The notes under the pieces were generated by a model, which worked only from the letters and a program-made list of their open reading frames with translations, was not told where the DNA came from and did no database searches. The position numbers and the translations under genes were made by a program. This document shows, one piece after another, positions 53,723 to 63,701 of a stretch of DNA of 64,000 nt. The stretch is taken from positions 10,889 through 74,888 of the forward strand of contig CAKOPZ010000005.1 in NCBI GenBank assembly GCA_934101145.1, read 5' to 3'. Origin of the DNA: an uncultured Clostridia bacterium (GTDB taxonomy: Bacteria > Bacillota > Clostridia > TANB77 > CAG-508). Within the stretch, counting starts at the first letter, position 1, and each line of letters starts with the position of its first letter.

Positions 53723-54295
53723 TTAAACTATTCTAAAAATAATTAAACTTAAGAATATGTATGCATATTTGTATATTTTTTTGCTTCTTAAATTTGATCT
53801 CATATATAAATAACTTTCTTTTAATGCACTGTATTTGTCCATAAACGTAACTATGTATGATTCACGATATTTTGGAAATGCGATTGTTACAGGCCACATA
53901 TGTTTTAGGATTATATCTTGTTCAAGAGGGTTTAGATCAAATAATTCTGATGCGTTTTTTAATGCAATTCTTGGATGTGCAAAAGCATGTAGGTCTGAAA
54001 ATTTTTTACCTTTGCAACTGTGTCTCCAATCATATAAAAATAGGTCATGTATCATTGCAGCTCTTGCTGTAGAAACATAGTCAAGTCCAAGTTTTTTTGC
54101 AATGTAATAGCTATAATATGCAACATGAATACAATGTTCATAACAAGATGTATCACAGTGTTGTCTATAATCTTTCATCTTTTTTACTGTATCATTTGAA
54201 ATAATTTCATTTATAATATTAAAAAATTCAATTTTTTCTTCTAAACTTTTATTTACTAAAGTTTGTTTTCTTTTGTTTTCTAATAATAGATTCAT
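53723..54295 (-). CDS. HD-domain phosphohydrolase-like protein
   Basis: This is a 190-residue protein. Metal ligands of the HD superfamily are visible: His in CYEHCIHVAYYSYYIAK, His-Asp in AAMIHDLFLYDW, a further His in FAHPRIAL, and a distal His/Asp in LKHMWP...VTFMDKYSA. A C-terminal hydrophobic stretch (IFLSLIIF) may contact the membrane. AGGAGAG precedes the ATG. It lies between dapB and dapA on the same strand. The substrate is unknown; small nucleotide or inorganic phosphate ester is possible. Confidence 0.82.
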   Translation of the reverse strand: MNLLLENKRKQTLVNKSLEEKIEFFNIINEIISNDTVKKMKDYRQHCDTSCYEHCIHVAYYSYYIAKKLGLDYVSTARAAMIHDLFLYDWRHSCKGKKFSDLHAFAHPRIALKNASELFDLNPLEQDIILKHMWPVTIAFPKYRESYIVTFMDKYSALKESYLYMRSNLRSKKIYKYAYIFLSLIIFRIV

Positions 54296-54419
54296 TAAAA
54301 ATTAATCTCTCCTTTAAAGTGTTAATCTATATTTTATTATATCACTATATGAGCAAATAGTGAAGTAGTTAATAAAATTTTAATAATTTTGAAGTTGCTG
54401 TACAATGTTTTTTGAAGGC

Positions 54420-54551
54420 GCATAACGATATAATATTTTAAGGAAACGCGCAGCGACCAAACGAACGTTAGTGAGTGCGATTCGAGCAGCCGTCAATCCT
54501 TTTGAATTGGCTGCGAACGGCAAGTTTTCAAGAAATATTATATCGTTATGC
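54420..54551 (-). mobile_element. MITE-like palindromic element, copy 6
   Basis: Core GCATAACGATATAATATTT to AAATATTATATCGTTATGC, in the orientation of copy 1. Homology to copy 3 extends into both flanks (about 54391-54597) with outer arms GTTGCTGTACAATG and CATTATCTTGTAGC. The right flank overlaps the end of dapA. It separates dapA from the HD gene, the only content of the gap 54296-54578. Confidence 0.85.
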
Positions 54552-54578
54552 TCCAAGCCAATATAAATCTTAAAATCA

Positions 54579-55472
54579 TTATCTTGTAGCATTTTGAAAA
54601 CTTTTTAATGAATCAAGTATTCTTTCTTTGTTTTCCTTTGATGGTTCTACAAGAGGAAGTCGAGTTTTGCCACAACTTAGTCCAACGTGCGCCATTGCAT
54701 ATTTTACTGGAATTGGACTTACCTCGCAAAATAGAGAATGTATTAAGTCAAGTGAATCAAGTTGCATATTTAAAGCTCTTGACAAGTTACCATCTAAATA
54801 ACTATATACCATATTATGAACATATTTTGGATATAGATTTGAAAGTACTGATATTACACCAATTCCACCTAAGGATAAAATAGGAACAACTTGGTCATCA
54901 TTTCCGGAGTAAATGTGCAGATTATCTTTGCAAAGATGAGCAATTTGTGCTACTTGTGAAATGTTTGAACTTGCTTCTTTTATTGCCACAATGTTTTTTA
55001 TTTTTGAAAGTTCAAGACAGGTACTAGGTTCAATGTTTAAGCCGGTTCTACTTGGAACATTGTATAAAATAATTGGAATATCAACACTTTGAGCAATTGA
55101 GCCATAATGCTTGATAAGTCCGGCTTTAGTTGTTTTATTGTAATATGGGCTTACAATAAGCAAACCATCTGCTCCAACACTTTGAGCATATTTAGAAAGT
55201 TCAATAGATGTTTTTGTATTGTTTGAACCTGTTCCAGCAATTATAGGTACTCTTCTTCTTGCAATTTGAACAGCAAATTTAATAATTTCTTTTTTTTCTT
55301 CAGTTGAAAGTGTTGCAGATTCACCTGTTGTACCACAAATAATAAGGCTATCAACACCTTCTAAAATTTGAAAATCAATTAGTTTTCGCAAGGTCTCAAA
55401 ATCAACTTCTCCATCATCTGTAAAAGGCGTAACAAGGGCTGTACCACAACCTTTAAAAATAACATCTTTCAT
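54579..55472 (-). CDS. dapA: 4-hydroxy-tetrahydrodipicolinate synthase
   Basis: This is a 297-residue TIM-barrel aldolase. CGTTGESATLS (substrate-binding Thr-Thr), YYNKTTKAGLIKHY (catalytic Tyr), YNVPSRTG (Arg/Tyr), and the Schiff-base Lys in IVAIKEAS are present. It condenses pyruvate with aspartate semialdehyde, the committed step to lysine and diaminopimelate. AAGGAGG lies seven bases before the ATG. The 3' end runs into the flank of MITE copy 6, so the last residues (QNATR-like) may derive from the element. Confidence 0.96.
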   Translation of the reverse strand: MKDVIFKGCGTALVTPFTDDGEVDFETLRKLIDFQILEGVDSLIICGTTGESATLSTEEKKEIIKFAVQIARRRVPIIAGTGSNNTKTSIELSKYAQSVGADGLLIVSPYYNKTTKAGLIKHYGSIAQSVDIPIILYNVPSRTGLNIEPSTCLELSKIKNIVAIKEASSNISQVAQIAHLCKDNLHIYSGNDDQVVPILSLGGIGVISVLSNLYPKYVHNMVYSYLDGNLSRALNMQLDSLDLIHSLFCEVSPIPVKYAMAHVGLSCGKTRLPLVEPSKENKERILDSLKSFQNATR

Positions 55473-55525
55473 ATGTACCTCCTTGATTTAATTATATGAG
55501 GTAATATAAAAGATGTTGAATAAAA

Positions 55526-56563
55526 TTATTTACACATTTTTTCCACTATTTGTACTGCATTTGTTGCTGCACCTTTTCGAATGTTATCTGCAACAACCCA
55601 TAAATTTACACCAGAGTCCACACTATAGTCTCTACGAATTCTACCAACAAAAACTTCATCTTTTCCTGTTGCTTCAATTGCTAGAGGATACACATTGTTT
55701 TTTACATCATCTTGAACTATAAGGTTTGGAAAGCTTTTTAATGTGTCTATTAAATCTGGCATATCAAAATCTTTTTCAAATTCAACATTTATAGATTCAC
55801 TGTGTGCATTAAAAACAGGAACTCTAACTGTTGTTGCAGTTATTTTTAAGTTAGGTTTTTTTAAGATCTTTCTTGTTTCATTTATCATTTTTTCTTCTTC
55901 TTTAGTATAGCCATTGTCTAAAAATACATCAATATGTGGTAAGCAGTTTGAGAAAATAGGGTAAGGAAATTTTACAAGGTCATAACCTAAGTTTTCTCTA
56001 TCCATTTTTTCATCTTGCAGATATGTTTTTGAATGATGTGCTACACCGTTTTCTAAATCTGTAACACCATCTCTTCCAGCACCAGATACGGCTTGATATG
56101 TAGAATAAACAATTCTTTTAATTTTATATTTATCATCTAATGGCTTAAGAGCAACAACAGCTTGAATTGTAGAACAATTTGGATTTGCAATAATTCCATG
56201 ATTGTTTTGTATTTCTTCTGGATTTACTTCAGGTACAACCAATGGAACGTCTTTGTCCATGCGAAAAGCACTGCTATTATCAACTACTGTGCAACCTTTA
56301 GATGCTGCAATAGGTGAGTATTTTTTAGAAGTGCTTGCTCCTGCTGAAAATATTGCAAAATCAAATCCTTCATCAAAAGAGTGCTCATCAAGCTCACAAA
56401 CTGTATATTCTTTTCCCATAAAATTTACCTTTTGTCCTGCAGATTTTTTTGAAGCAAATAACACATATTCTGAAATAGGTAATTTTCTTTCTTCTAAAAC
56501 ACGAAGTACAGTTCTTCCAACAAGGCCAGTTGCTCCAACAATTGCTAATTTATATTTTTTCAT
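55526..56563 (-). CDS. asd: Aspartate-semialdehyde dehydrogenase
   Basis: This 345-residue protein starts at the ATG at 56563, nine bases after AAGGAG, which gives the canonical MKKYKLAIVGATGLVG NADP-binding start. The catalytic Cys is in IANPNCSTIQAV and the His in RVPVFNAHSESI. First gene of the minus-strand lysine/diaminopimelate group. It makes the substrate of DapA. Confidence 0.96.
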   Translation of the reverse strand: MKKYKLAIVGATGLVGRTVLRVLEERKLPISEYVLFASKKSAGQKVNFMGKEYTVCELDEHSFDEGFDFAIFSAGASTSKKYSPIAASKGCTVVDNSSAFRMDKDVPLVVPEVNPEEIQNNHGIIANPNCSTIQAVVALKPLDDKYKIKRIVYSTYQAVSGAGRDGVTDLENGVAHHSKTYLQDEKMDRENLGYDLVKFPYPIFSNCLPHIDVFLDNGYTKEEEKMINETRKILKKPNLKITATTVRVPVFNAHSESINVEFEKDFDMPDLIDTLKSFPNLIVQDDVKNNVYPLAIEATGKDEVFVGRIRRDYSVDSGVNLWVVADNIRKGAATNAVQIVEKMCK

Positions 56564-56592
56564 TTTCATCAACTCCTTAAATTATCGTTGCT

Positions 56593-56621
56593 ATTATATG
56601 CTAAAAAAAGCGATTTGTGAA
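56593..56621 (-). promoter_or_regulatory. Promoter of asd-dapA
   Basis: On the minus strand: TTCACA (complement of 56616-56621), 17 bases, TATAAT (complement of 56593-56598). No lysine riboswitch fits in the 30 bases between this and the ATG. Confidence 0.65.
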
Positions 56622-56689
56622 TAGAAGAAAGAAAAAAACTCTTGAACTATCTGGCTATTTGTGGTAAACTATTTAATAGTTGATATAAA

Positions 56690-56962
56690 AAAACCGATTG
56701 AAAAAGCAAAGTAGATTTAATGGTTTGTATAAAAGAGAGCAGAGGTCGTTTGGCTGAAAACCTTTGCAGTACAATTTAGATTGAAATTTCACTTTTTAGG
56801 TCTTCTGCTGAAAAAATATTTGATTAGGTAGAAGCGGGAAAGCCCGTTATAGCAGTAATAAGGTTAATTACTATTAATAAATAGATATTAATAAATTTTA
56901 GGTGGTACCACGATTCTGTAAAGCCAGTCGTCCTATTAAATAGGAAAAGCTGGCTTTTTTGT
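56690..56962 (+). promoter_or_regulatory. T-box riboswitch (Phe) of pheST
   Basis: Stem I closes with GAGCAGAGG near 56738 and TCTTCTGCT near 56805. The specifier is probably TTC (Phe) at 56788-56790, followed by A as usual. The conserved T-box AGGTGGTACCACG lies at 56900-56912. The terminator AAGCCAG / CTGGCTTTTTTG (56921-56960) competes with the T-box antiterminator. Uncharged tRNA-Phe binding allows read-through into pheS. The rest of the gap 56564-56995 holds the asd promoter and the pheS ribosome site. Confidence 0.92.
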
Positions 56963-56995
56963 TGTTTTACCACATATTATCGGGAGGTTTAATAG

Positions 56996-58033
56996 ATGAA
57001 AGAACAAATAGAAAAGATTAGACAAGAAGCACTTGCGGCAATTGCAAATGTAGAAGATGCAAAACAATTAGATGAAGCCAAAGTTAAATACTTAGGTAAA
57101 AAAGGAGAGTTAACAGCAGTTTTAAGAGGCATGGGGGCTTTATCAGCAGAAGAAAGACCTGTAATTGGAAGCCTTGTAAATGTTGTTAAATCAGAACTTG
57201 AAGAACAAATCAAACAAAAAGAAGAAATGTATGAAAAAGCAGAGTTAAACAGAAAATTACAAGAGGAAACAATTGATATAACTCTTCCAAGTTCTAAAAT
57301 TAAAACAGGAAGTAAGCATCCTCTAAATAGGATAATTGAAGAAGTTGAGGATTTATTTGTTTCTATGGGATATGATGTTGTAACAGGTCCAGAACTTGAA
57401 ACAGATGAGTATTGTTTTGAAAGATTAAACCTTCCAAAGGGTCATCCTGCAAGAGATATGCAAGATACATTTTATATCACTCCAGAATATTTACTTAGAA
57501 CACAAACATCTGCAGTTCAAGCAAGAACAATGATGGCAAATGAGGAAAAAGCACCAATAAGAGTTATATGCCCAGGTAAAACTTACAGAAGAGATGATGA
57601 TGCAACACATTCTCATCAATTTAGCCAAGTTGAGGGCCTAGTAATTGATAAAGATATTTCTTTAGCAGACTTAAAAGGAACACTTGAAGTTTTTGTTAAA
57701 AAAATGCTTGGAGAAAATTTAGAGCTTCGCTTTAGACCAAGTTATTTCCCATTTACAGAACCTTCTTATGAAGTTGATGTTAGTTGCTTTAAATGTGGTG
57801 GAAAAGGATGTAATCTATGCAAACAAACAGGTTGGATAGAGGTTCTTGGTTCTGGCATTGTTCATCCAAATGTTTTAAAAATGAATGGATATGATCCAGA
57901 AAAATACAGTGGATTTGCATTTGGAACAGGACTTGATAGACTTGCAATGTTTAAATATGGTATTACAGATATCCGTTTGCTTTACCAAAATGATGTAAGA
58001 TTTTTAGAGCAATTTGACAAAATGGATAGATAG
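56996..58033 (+). CDS. pheS: Phenylalanyl-tRNA synthetase alpha subunit
   Basis: This is a 345-residue class II subunit. An N-terminal coiled coil binds the tRNA; motif 2 is [23 protein letters not shown], motif 3 the C-terminal [18 protein letters not shown] zinc-type [12 protein letters not shown] lies between motifs 2 and 3. Regulated by the T-box immediately upstream. Followed 21 bases later by pheT. Confidence 0.97.
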   Translation: MKEQIEKIRQEALAAIANVEDAKQLDEAKVKYLGKKGELTAVLRGMGALSAEERPVIGSLVNVVKSELEEQIKQKEEMYEKAELNRKLQEETIDITLPSSKIKTGSKHPLNRIIEEVEDLFVSMGYDVVTGPELETDEYCFERLNLPKGHPARDMQDTFYITPEYLLRTQTSAVQARTMMANEEKAPIRVICPGKTYRRDDDATHSHQFSQVEGLVIDKDISLADLKGTLEVFVKKMLGENLELRFRPSYFPFTEPSYEVDVSCFKCGGKGCNLCKQTGWIEVLGSGIVHPNVLKMNGYDPEKYSGFAFGTGLDRLAMFKYGITDIRLLYQNDVRFLEQFDKMDR

Positions 58034-58054
58034 GATTAAGGAGGAAATGTTTAA

Positions 58055-60481
58055 ATGAAATTAAGTACGAATTTTGTAAAAGATTATGTTGATATAGATG
58101 TTGATGTTAAAACACTTGCAGAAGATATGACAAAGGTAGGAAATGAGTATGATAGCGCAGGAAAATTACTTGATGCAAGTAATTTAGTTATAGGAGAAGT
58201 TAAAACATGTAAAATGCACCCAGATTCTGACCATTTACATGTATGCACAGTTGATGTTGGAACTGAAGTTTTACATATTGTATGTGGAGCTCCAAATGTT
58301 AGAGCAGGACTTAAAGTTATAGTTGCACTTGATGGCGCAAAACTTCCAGGTGGAACTATAAAAAGAGGAATGATAAGAGGAGAAGAGTCAAATGGTATGC
58401 TATGTTCTATGGCAGAACTTGGACTTGAACACAAATTTTTAGAGGAAACTGATAAAACAGGAATTCATGAACTTCCTTTAGATGCTCCAATTGGAGAAGA
58501 TGCTATTAAATATATGGGACTTGATGATGAGGTTATAGATTTTGATTTAACAGCAAACCGTGGAGATTTACTTAGCATACTTGGAATGGCATATGAGATT
58601 TCTGCAATTTATGATAAAAATGTAAAAAACGTTGATTTGTCATTTGATGAGAATAATGAGGATATAAACGATAGTTTTAAGGTGGAAGTTGAAACTGAAA
58701 ATTGTTCAATATTTTTAGCAAAAAGAGTAAACAATATTAAAATAGAAGAGAGCCCAGCATTTATAAAAAATAGATTAATTGCATCAGGAATTAGACCTAT
58801 CAATAATGTTGTTGATATAAGCAATTATGTAATGCTAGAACTTGGCCAACCACTTCATTTTTATGATGCGGATAAATTAAATGGAAAATTACAAGTTAGA
58901 ATGGCGAATGATGAAGAGAAATTAACTACACTTGATGATATTGAAAGAATTCTTCATAAAGACAACATTGTAATTGCAGACGGACAAAAGGCTATCGGAC
59001 TTGCAGGTGTAATGGGTGGAGCAGATACAGAGATTACAGAAAAAACAAAAAATGTTATTATTGAATCTGCAATATTTGACCCTATAAAAATAAGAAAAAC
59101 AGCAAAAGAAATTTTAAGAAGTGAAGCAAGCTCAAGATTTGAAAAAGGACTTGATCCAAACAGAACATATATGGCAATAAAAAGAGCCTGCCATATGCTT
59201 GAAAAATATGCACAAGGTACAGTAGTTGGTGGAATGTGCAAATATGATACTTGCGATTTATCAAATAGAGAAATAGAAATTACATTTGAAAATATAAACC
59301 GTATTTTAGGTATGGATATTAAGAAAAAGGATATACTTGATGTATTTAGAAAACTTGGATTTGAATGTACATTAATTAGCGAAAATAATCAGACAAAAGC
59401 AACATATAAAGAAAACGAAGAAGAGCTTTCATCATTTGAAAAAATGATTGTTTCTGTTCCAAGAAGAAGAGGAGACATTACAATTAAAGAAGACCTAATA
59501 GAAGAGGTTGGACGTATATATGGTGTTGATAACATAGTAGGAAAATTGCCTAACATTGCACCAAAAGAGGGAAGTTATGACAAGACAACAAGAGGAATAA
59601 GAAACAAAATGGTAGACCTTGGACTAAATGAAACTTTGTCATATATTTTGGTAAACGGAAAAGAAGCAAAAATGTTTACTAAAGATGATACAGAACTTGT
59701 AAAACTATTAGACCCTATGACAGAAGAAAGAAGCACTTTAAGACACAGTGTGCTTCCATCATTACTTAAAATATATGAATATAACAAGGCAAGAAGTGTA
59801 AAAGATGTATCTATATTTGAAATTGGAAAAGCATTTTACAAAAAAGGCGAAGAATATGGAGAAAATACAAAACTTGCAATATTGATGACTGGAAATTATT
59901 ATTTAGGAATAGATAATAAAAAACAAATTGATTTTTATGTTATAAAAGGTATTGCAGAAGAATTACTTGATTATTTAGGATATACAGGAAGATACAGCTT
60001 TGTAGCAGATAAAGAAAAAATGCCAGAAGAATTGCATCCAGGTCAGTCAGCAGTTATTTCTTTAAATAATGATATGATAGGTATTATAGGAAGGGTACAT
60101 CCACAAATTTTAAAAGAAGATGTATATGTTCTTGAAATTGATTTAGATAAATTATTAAGCAAAAAAGTTGGTAAAATGAAATACAAAGAAATTTCAAAAT
60201 TCCCAAGTGTGAAGAAAGACTTAGCACTTGTTGTTGATAAAAATATTACATCAAAAGGAATAGAAACACTAATTAAAAAAGCTGGTGGTTCTTTACTTAC
60301 AAATATAGAAGTATTTGATGTTTATGAAGGAAAAGGTATAGAAGAAGGCAAAAAAAGCATTGCATATTCTTTAACTTTTGAAAAATCTGATAGGACATTG
60401 ACAGATGAGGAAATATCTGCTACTATGGAGAAAATTATTGATTTTACATCTAAAAAATCAGGAGCAGAACTTAGAAAATAA
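58055..60481 (+). CDS. pheT: Phenylalanyl-tRNA synthetase beta subunit
   Basis: This is an 808-residue subunit in the full-length bacterial form: N-terminal EMAP-like tRNA-binding domain (LVIGEVKTCKMHPDSDHLHVC), B3/B4 editing domain (about 200-400, including HFYDADKLNG and AGVMGG), B5 domain, catalytic-like core, and the C-terminal ferredoxin-fold anticodon-binding domain (FPSVKKDLALVVDKNI). AAGGAGG precedes the ATG. Confidence 0.96.
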   Translation: MKLSTNFVKDYVDIDVDVKTLAEDMTKVGNEYDSAGKLLDASNLVIGEVKTCKMHPDSDHLHVCTVDVGTEVLHIVCGAPNVRAGLKVIVALDGAKLPGGTIKRGMIRGEESNGMLCSMAELGLEHKFLEETDKTGIHELPLDAPIGEDAIKYMGLDDEVIDFDLTANRGDLLSILGMAYEISAIYDKNVKNVDLSFDENNEDINDSFKVEVETENCSIFLAKRVNNIKIEESPAFIKNRLIASGIRPINNVVDISNYVMLELGQPLHFYDADKLNGKLQVRMANDEEKLTTLDDIERILHKDNIVIADGQKAIGLAGVMGGADTEITEKTKNVIIESAIFDPIKIRKTAKEILRSEASSRFEKGLDPNRTYMAIKRACHMLEKYAQGTVVGGMCKYDTCDLSNREIEITFENINRILGMDIKKKDILDVFRKLGFECTLISENNQTKATYKENEEELSSFEKMIVSVPRRRGDITIKEDLIEEVGRIYGVDNIVGKLPNIAPKEGSYDKTTRGIRNKMVDLGLNETLSYILVNGKEAKMFTKDDTELVKLLDPMTEERSTLRHSVLPSLLKIYEYNKARSVKDVSIFEIGKAFYKKGEEYGENTKLAILMTGNYYLGIDNKKQIDFYVIKGIAEELLDYLGYTGRYSFVADKEKMPEELHPGQSAVISLNNDMIGIIGRVHPQILKEDVYVLEIDLDKLLSKKVGKMKYKEISKFPSVKKDLALVVDKNITSKGIETLIKKAGGSLLTNIEVFDVYEGKGIEEGKKSIAYSLTFEKSDRTLTDEEISATMEKIIDFTSKKSGAELRK

Positions 60482-60500
60482 TGAAAAGGAGAAGAGAAAA

Positions 60501-62255
60501 ATGAAAGCAATTGAAATACGTAATAAATATTTAAACTTTTTTAAAAATCATGGACATAAGGTTATTCCAAGCGCGCCATTAATTCCAGAAAATGATCCAT
60601 CTGTATTATTTACAACAGCTGGAATGCAACCACTTGTTCCTTATCTTTTGGGTGAAAAACACCCAGAAGGAACAAGACTTACAGATTATCAAAAATGTTT
60701 ACGTACAAATGACATTGATGAAGTTGGAGATAATAGACATTTAACATATTTTGAAATGCTTGGAAACTGGTCACTTGGAGACTATTTTAAAGAAGAATCT
60801 ATTGCAATGAGTTATGAATTTTTAACAAAGGAACTTGGAATTCCTGCAGAAAAACTTTCTGTAACTTGTTTTGCAGGAGATGAAGATGCACCAAGAGATA
60901 CTCTAACAGCAGAATGTTGGAAAAAAGCTGGTATACCAGATGAAAGAATATATTTTTATGGAAAAGATGATAACTGGTGGATAGCAGGAGAAGAAGGACC
61001 ATGTGGACCTGATACAGAAATGTTTTACGACACAGGAAAAGATCCTTGCTCAGATGAGTGCCAACCTTCATGTGATTGTGGTAAATATGTTGAAATTTGG
61101 AATAATGTATTTATGGAATACTATAAATCAAAAGATGGAACTTATTCTAAATTAAAACAACATAATGTTGATACAGGACTTGGACTTGAAAGAATGACAA
61201 TGCTTTTACAAGGCAAACAAACTCCATTTGATACAGAGCTTTTTGCACCCGTAATGGAAAAACTTGCACAGCTTGCAAAAGCAGATAGTATAGAAAGTAG
61301 AAGAATTGTTGCAGAACATTTACGTGCAAGCATGATGGTTATTTGTGATGGAGGTAGACCTTCAAATGTTGATAGAGGTTATGTTTTAAGAAAACTTATA
61401 AGAAGAATGTCAAGACATTTAAACAAATTACAAATTGACTTAAATGAACTTGCAGGATTAATTGACCTTAATATTGATATATTAAAAGATATGTATCCTG
61501 ATTTAGAAAAAAATAGAGATACAATAAAACAAGTAATTATAGAAGAAAAAGATAAGTTCATGAAGACACTAGCTCATGGAGAAAAAGAATTTAACAAAGC
61601 TGCACAAAGAGCAAAACAAGAGAATAAAAATATAATAGATGGACAAACTATATTCAAATTATATGAAACATATGGATTCCCACCTGAAATTACAGCAGAC
61701 CTTGCAGGAGAACAAGGATTTAAAATTGATTTAACAGAGTTTGATAAATTGTTTAAAGAGCATCAAGAAAAATCAAGAATCGGAAGTGAGCAGAAATTTA
61801 AAGGTGGACTTGCAGAACAAAACGAAATTACAACTGCATATCACACTGCAACACATTTATTAAATGCTGCACTAAAAGATGTAATAAGCAAAGACATTCA
61901 TCAAAAAGGCTCAAACATTACATCTGACAGAATGAGATTTGACTTTAGCTGTGATCATAAATTGACAGATGAAGAAAAACAAAAAGTTGAAGATTTAATA
62001 AATGAATGGATAAAACAAGATTTACCAGTAAAAGTTGAAACAATGAAAAAAGAAGATGCTGTAAAATCTGGAGCAGAGTGTATGTTTATTGAAAAATATC
62101 CAGATGAGGTTACAGTATATACAATTGGAGATGTTTCAAAAGAAATTTGTGGGGGACCTCATGTTAAGCATACAGGAGAACTTGGCCATTTCAAAATAAA
62201 GAAAGAAGAAGCAAGTTCAGCAGGTGTAAGAAGAATAAAAGCTATATTAGAATAA
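60501..62255 (+). CDS. alaS: Alanyl-tRNA synthetase, short form without C-Ala domain
   Basis: This 584-residue protein starts at the ATG at 60501 (AAGGAGAAG upstream). The aminoacylation core is complete: NHGHKVIPSAPLIP, FTTAGMQPLVPYLLGEKHPEG, DNWWIAGEEGPCGPDTEMFYD, GLGLERMTMLLQ. The editing domain has its four ligands HTATHLL (about 447) and CGGPHVKHT (about 549). It then ends, about 290 residues short of the usual 870; the DHHA1/C-Ala domain that bridges the domains and helps oligomerise is missing. The end (AGVRRIKAILE) is that of a normal editing domain, so this looks like a natural short form and not a truncation. Confidence 0.88.
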   Translation: MKAIEIRNKYLNFFKNHGHKVIPSAPLIPENDPSVLFTTAGMQPLVPYLLGEKHPEGTRLTDYQKCLRTNDIDEVGDNRHLTYFEMLGNWSLGDYFKEESIAMSYEFLTKELGIPAEKLSVTCFAGDEDAPRDTLTAECWKKAGIPDERIYFYGKDDNWWIAGEEGPCGPDTEMFYDTGKDPCSDECQPSCDCGKYVEIWNNVFMEYYKSKDGTYSKLKQHNVDTGLGLERMTMLLQGKQTPFDTELFAPVMEKLAQLAKADSIESRRIVAEHLRASMMVICDGGRPSNVDRGYVLRKLIRRMSRHLNKLQIDLNELAGLIDLNIDILKDMYPDLEKNRDTIKQVIIEEKDKFMKTLAHGEKEFNKAAQRAKQENKNIIDGQTIFKLYETYGFPPEITADLAGEQGFKIDLTEFDKLFKEHQEKSRIGSEQKFKGGLAEQNEITTAYHTATHLLNAALKDVISKDIHQKGSNITSDRMRFDFSCDHKLTDEEKQKVEDLINEWIKQDLPVKVETMKKEDAVKSGAECMFIEKYPDEVTVYTIGDVSKEICGGPHVKHTGELGHFKIKKEEASSAGVRRIKAILE

Positions 62256-62328
62256 AGTGACTAAAATAAAATCACTTTACTATAAAGATAAAATATATGA
62301 TTAAAATGGAAAGGAATAGGTGAAAAAT

Positions 62329-62676
62329 ATGGAAGATTGTATTTTTTGTAAAATAATAAAAGGAGAGGTTCCATCAGAAAAAGTATATGAGGATGAAAGC
62401 GTTTTAGCATTTAAAGATATTGAGCCGGCAGCACCAATTCATGTACTTGTTATTCCTAAAAAACATATAAAATCATTACTTGAAGTAACAAAAGAAGATA
62501 GTGAAGTAATTTCACATATTTATGAAGTAATAAATAAAATTGCTAAAGATATGAATATTGAGGAAGATGGATTTAGAGTTATCGTAAATTGTGGAAAAGA
62601 CGCAGGACAAGAGGTAATGCACCTTCATTTTCATATGCTTGCTGGTAAGAAGCTTGGTGCTAAAATAGTAAATTAG
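62329..62676 (+). CDS. hinT: HIT-family nucleotide hydrolase HinT
   Basis: This 115-residue protein starts at the ATG at 62329, which gives the canonical MEDCIFCKIIKGEVPSEKVYED start. The histidine triad reads VMHLHFHMLAG. An N-terminal CxxC fits the zinc-binding branch. HinT proteins hydrolyse adenosine phosphoramidates such as aminoacyl-AMP-lysine leftovers, a fit with the aminoacyl-tRNA synthetases before it. Length is typical. Confidence 0.95.
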   Translation: MEDCIFCKIIKGEVPSEKVYEDESVLAFKDIEPAAPIHVLVIPKKHIKSLLEVTKEDSEVISHIYEVINKIAKDMNIEEDGFRVIVNCGKDAGQEVMHLHFHMLAGKKLGAKIVN

Positions 62677-62809
62677 CAAAAAGAGCTGGCATAGAAAAAG
62701 ATTATATGTTATAATAATATTATATTTAGAAATTTTTAATATAATAAAGCTATAATCGCTTGGCTGATTAAAAAAATAAATCGGATAAGAACGAATGGAG
62801 GGGAATCAA

Positions 62810-63517
62810 ATGGGAACTTTAAATAGTATGTTTAATAGTAAATACAGCAAATTATTAACAGTTATATTAGTAGTTGTAATTGTTGCAGTAATTGGTTTGC
62901 TTGGATTTATGGCATATGATGTATATAGAAAATATGCGATAGATGAAGAAGCTGGAAATGCAGCAAGTGAGTTTGAAAATCAATTTGCAAGTATGAATAC
63001 AATTGCAAACGAAGTTTTAAATGTAGAAGCAATTGATCCTAATATTGACTTAAATACTATAAATACAGGCAACACAACTACAGGAAATACAACAAATGGA
63101 AATAAAGTAACATATCAAGGATATGAAGTTATTGGAACAATAGAAATTCCAAAAACAAATGTAAAATATCCAATTATAAAACAAGAAGATGTAGGTCAAA
63201 AATCTTTGAAAGTTGCCATTTGTAATTTATATGGAGAATTAAATACAAAAGGTGGAAATGGAGTTTTAGTTGGACATAACTATAGAAATGGAACATTTTT
63301 CTCTAATAATAAAAAATTATCAAATGGAGACAAAATTTATATAACTGATAATTCTGGAAAGAAAGTTACATATACAATTTATAAAAAATATGAAACAGGT
63401 ACAGGAGATTTTAATTATGCAACAAGAAAAGTTGATGCAGACAAAATGGAAATATCACTTTCAACTTGTACAGATGATTCAAAAAAGAGATTGATTATAT
63501 GGGCAAGAGCAGATTAA
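62810..63517 (+). CDS. Sortase-family transpeptidase
   Basis: This 235-residue protein starts at the ATG at 62810, six bases after GGAGGGG. One N-terminal membrane helix (about 14-36), a Thr/Asn/Gly-rich spacer (about 75-100), then the sortase barrel with His156 (LVGHNYRNG), Cys220 (LSTCTDD) and Arg227 (KKRLIIWARA), the complete catalytic triad. The class is not certain: the short pattern and STCT motif fit class B/D-like enzymes. No substrate gene is adjacent; the only LPXTG-type protein in the window (24535-25821) lacks its membrane tail. Confidence 0.92.
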   Translation: MGTLNSMFNSKYSKLLTVILVVVIVAVIGLLGFMAYDVYRKYAIDEEAGNAASEFENQFASMNTIANEVLNVEAIDPNIDLNTINTGNTTTGNTTNGNKVTYQGYEVIGTIEIPKTNVKYPIIKQEDVGQKSLKVAICNLYGELNTKGGNGVLVGHNYRNGTFFSNNKKLSNGDKIYITDNSGKKVTYTIYKKYETGTGDFNYATRKVDADKMEISLSTCTDDSKKRLIIWARAD

Positions 63518-63618
63518 TTGATATTTTTATTAAAAATAAGCAAATATTTTTAAATAATTATTGACAAATGGGTAGAAGATGGGTTACAATATATCTTGCA
63601 ATGCTTAAAGAGATATAT

Positions 63619-63696
63619 GGTGGATGTAGCTCAGTTGGTTAGAGCGCTAGTTTGTGGCACTAGAGGCCGTGGGTTCGAGTCCCATCTTCCACCCCA
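63619..63696 (+). tRNA. tRNA-His (GTG)
   Basis: Acceptor GTGGATG with extra G-1, D arm TAGCTCAGTTGGTTAGAGC, anticodon loop TTTGTGGCA with anticodon GTG, T arm GTGGG-TTCGAGT-CCCAT, and encoded CCA. The acceptor has one T-T mismatch at position 6. Confidence 0.95.
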
Positions 63697-63701
63697 TACA
63701 T

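Noticed and set aside
56564..56692. Lysine riboswitch before asd-dapA
   Set aside because: The promoter lies about 30 bases before the start codon, leaving no room for an L-box, and no characteristic motif is seen.
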